A stretch of DNA of 5,645 nucleotides from Minisyncoccota bacterium (lineage in GTDB: Bacteria; Patescibacteriota; Minisyncoccia; Phycocordibacterales; Phycocordibacteraceae). Below, in pieces: positions 5,342 through 5,645 of the stretch; the stretch's first letter is position 1; each line of letters starts with the position of its first letter. Position numbers and translations under genes: made by a program. Where the stretch lies: positions 1 through 5,645 of the forward strand of contig JAQUAU010000053.1 of assembly GCA_028687085.1 (NCBI GenBank). The letters run 5' to 3'. Below the pieces are notes generated by a model. It saw nothing but the letters and a program-made list of their open reading frames with translations. It had not been told where the DNA came from and did no database searches.

Positions 5342-5645
5342 CCGCACGAGAGACTGGACATATTAGTACTCCTCGGCTCCATGCCTTGCGGCACTTCCAC
5401 CTAGAGCCTATCAACGTGGTCATCTCCCACGAGTCTCATAACGATTCCTAATCTTGGAGCATGTTTCCCGCTTATATGCTTTCAGCGGTTATCACGACCC
5501 GACATAGCTACCCAGCGGTGCCCTTGGCAGGACAGCTGGTAGACCAGAGGTCAGTTCATCCCGGTCCTCTCGTACTAGGGACAAGCCTCCTCAAGAATCA
5601 ACGCCTGTAGTAGATAGGAGACCAACCTGTCTCACGCATCTAGTT
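5342..5645 (-). rRNA. rrl: 23S ribosomal RNA, 3' end only
   Basis: The minus strand gives the last roughly 300 nt of 23S rRNA; the 5' part is beyond the window. The sarcin-ricin loop, CUAGUACGAGAGGACCGG, lies at 5561-5578. GUGAGACAGGUUGGUC near the edge, CUGAAAGCAUAUAAGCGGGAAAC, CGUUGAUAGGC and GAGUACUAAU are all standard domain VI sequences. The 3' end is placed about 20 nt after UACUAAU by comparison with E. coli, so it is approximate. The helix 98 region between CAAGAU and CGUUGAUAGGC is shorter than in E. coli or B. subtilis, a common variation. No intron is seen in this part. Confidence 0.95.

Noticed and set aside
5218..5451. 77-residue plus-strand open frame, and another minus-strand frame at 5209-5400
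   Set aside because: Both lie within 5S, the spacer and 23S rRNA, a known source of false proteins.
1..5645. CRISPR array, insertion sequence, toxin-antitoxin or phage-defence genes
   Set aside because: No regularly spaced repeats, transposase, terminal repeat pair or defence-family domain is seen; every coding region is accounted for by envelope genes or rRNA.

Overview
The window reads as a slice of a bacterial chromosome with about 50-58% GC by eye. It carries a cell-envelope polysaccharide cluster on the left, a cell-wall elongation gene (rodA) in the middle, and the 3' end of a ribosomal RNA operon on the right. A Patescibacteria (CPR) lineage, probably Parcubacteria-like, is my best guess. 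The reasons are a small membrane protein with a C-x-D-G...N...E...D-C-G-G-x-C motif coupled to rodA, genes without clear Shine-Dalgarno sites whose -10 boxes lie almost on the start codon, and unusually compact versions of two sugar-transfer enzymes. This is inference from family knowledge; no taxonomic search was possible.

Left part (1-3091): a nucleotide-sugar epimerase/dehydratase (1-802, minus, C-terminus cut by the window edge) lies 3 bases downstream of a polyprenyl-phosphate sugar phosphotransferase (806-2035, minus). Divergent from these, across a 54-bp promoter gap, is a GT4-type glycosyltransferase (2090-3091, plus). Together they fit the supply of a sugar nucleotide, transfer of the first sugar-phosphate to the lipid carrier, and addition of a further sugar in a surface glycan or exopolysaccharide.

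Middle part (3092-5072): a strong hairpin (3092-3124) separates the glycosyltransferase from the convergent rodA (3151-4311, minus). rodA overlaps by 4 bases (GTGA) the end of an unnamed membrane-anchored protein (4308-5072, minus) with two FxLYD-like beta-domain repeats. The 5' end of rodA contains a 34-bp perfect palindrome translated in frame as a Gly/Ser/Ala linker just before the first membrane helix.

Right part (5079-5645): all on the minus strand, the 23S rRNA 3' end is followed by a spacer of about 75 nt without tRNA. A 5S rRNA follows, held in a 22-bp perfect stem, then a GC-rich intrinsic terminator. The terminator's T-tract leads directly into an extended -10 promoter (TGTTATACT) placed so that the next gene's transcript would be leaderless.

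The features are individually of known families. The less ordinary points are the in-frame palindrome in rodA, the terminator/promoter junction after the rRNA operon, the unnamed RodA-coupled protein, and the shortened domains of the two sugar enzymes. I see no clearly new multi-gene system.
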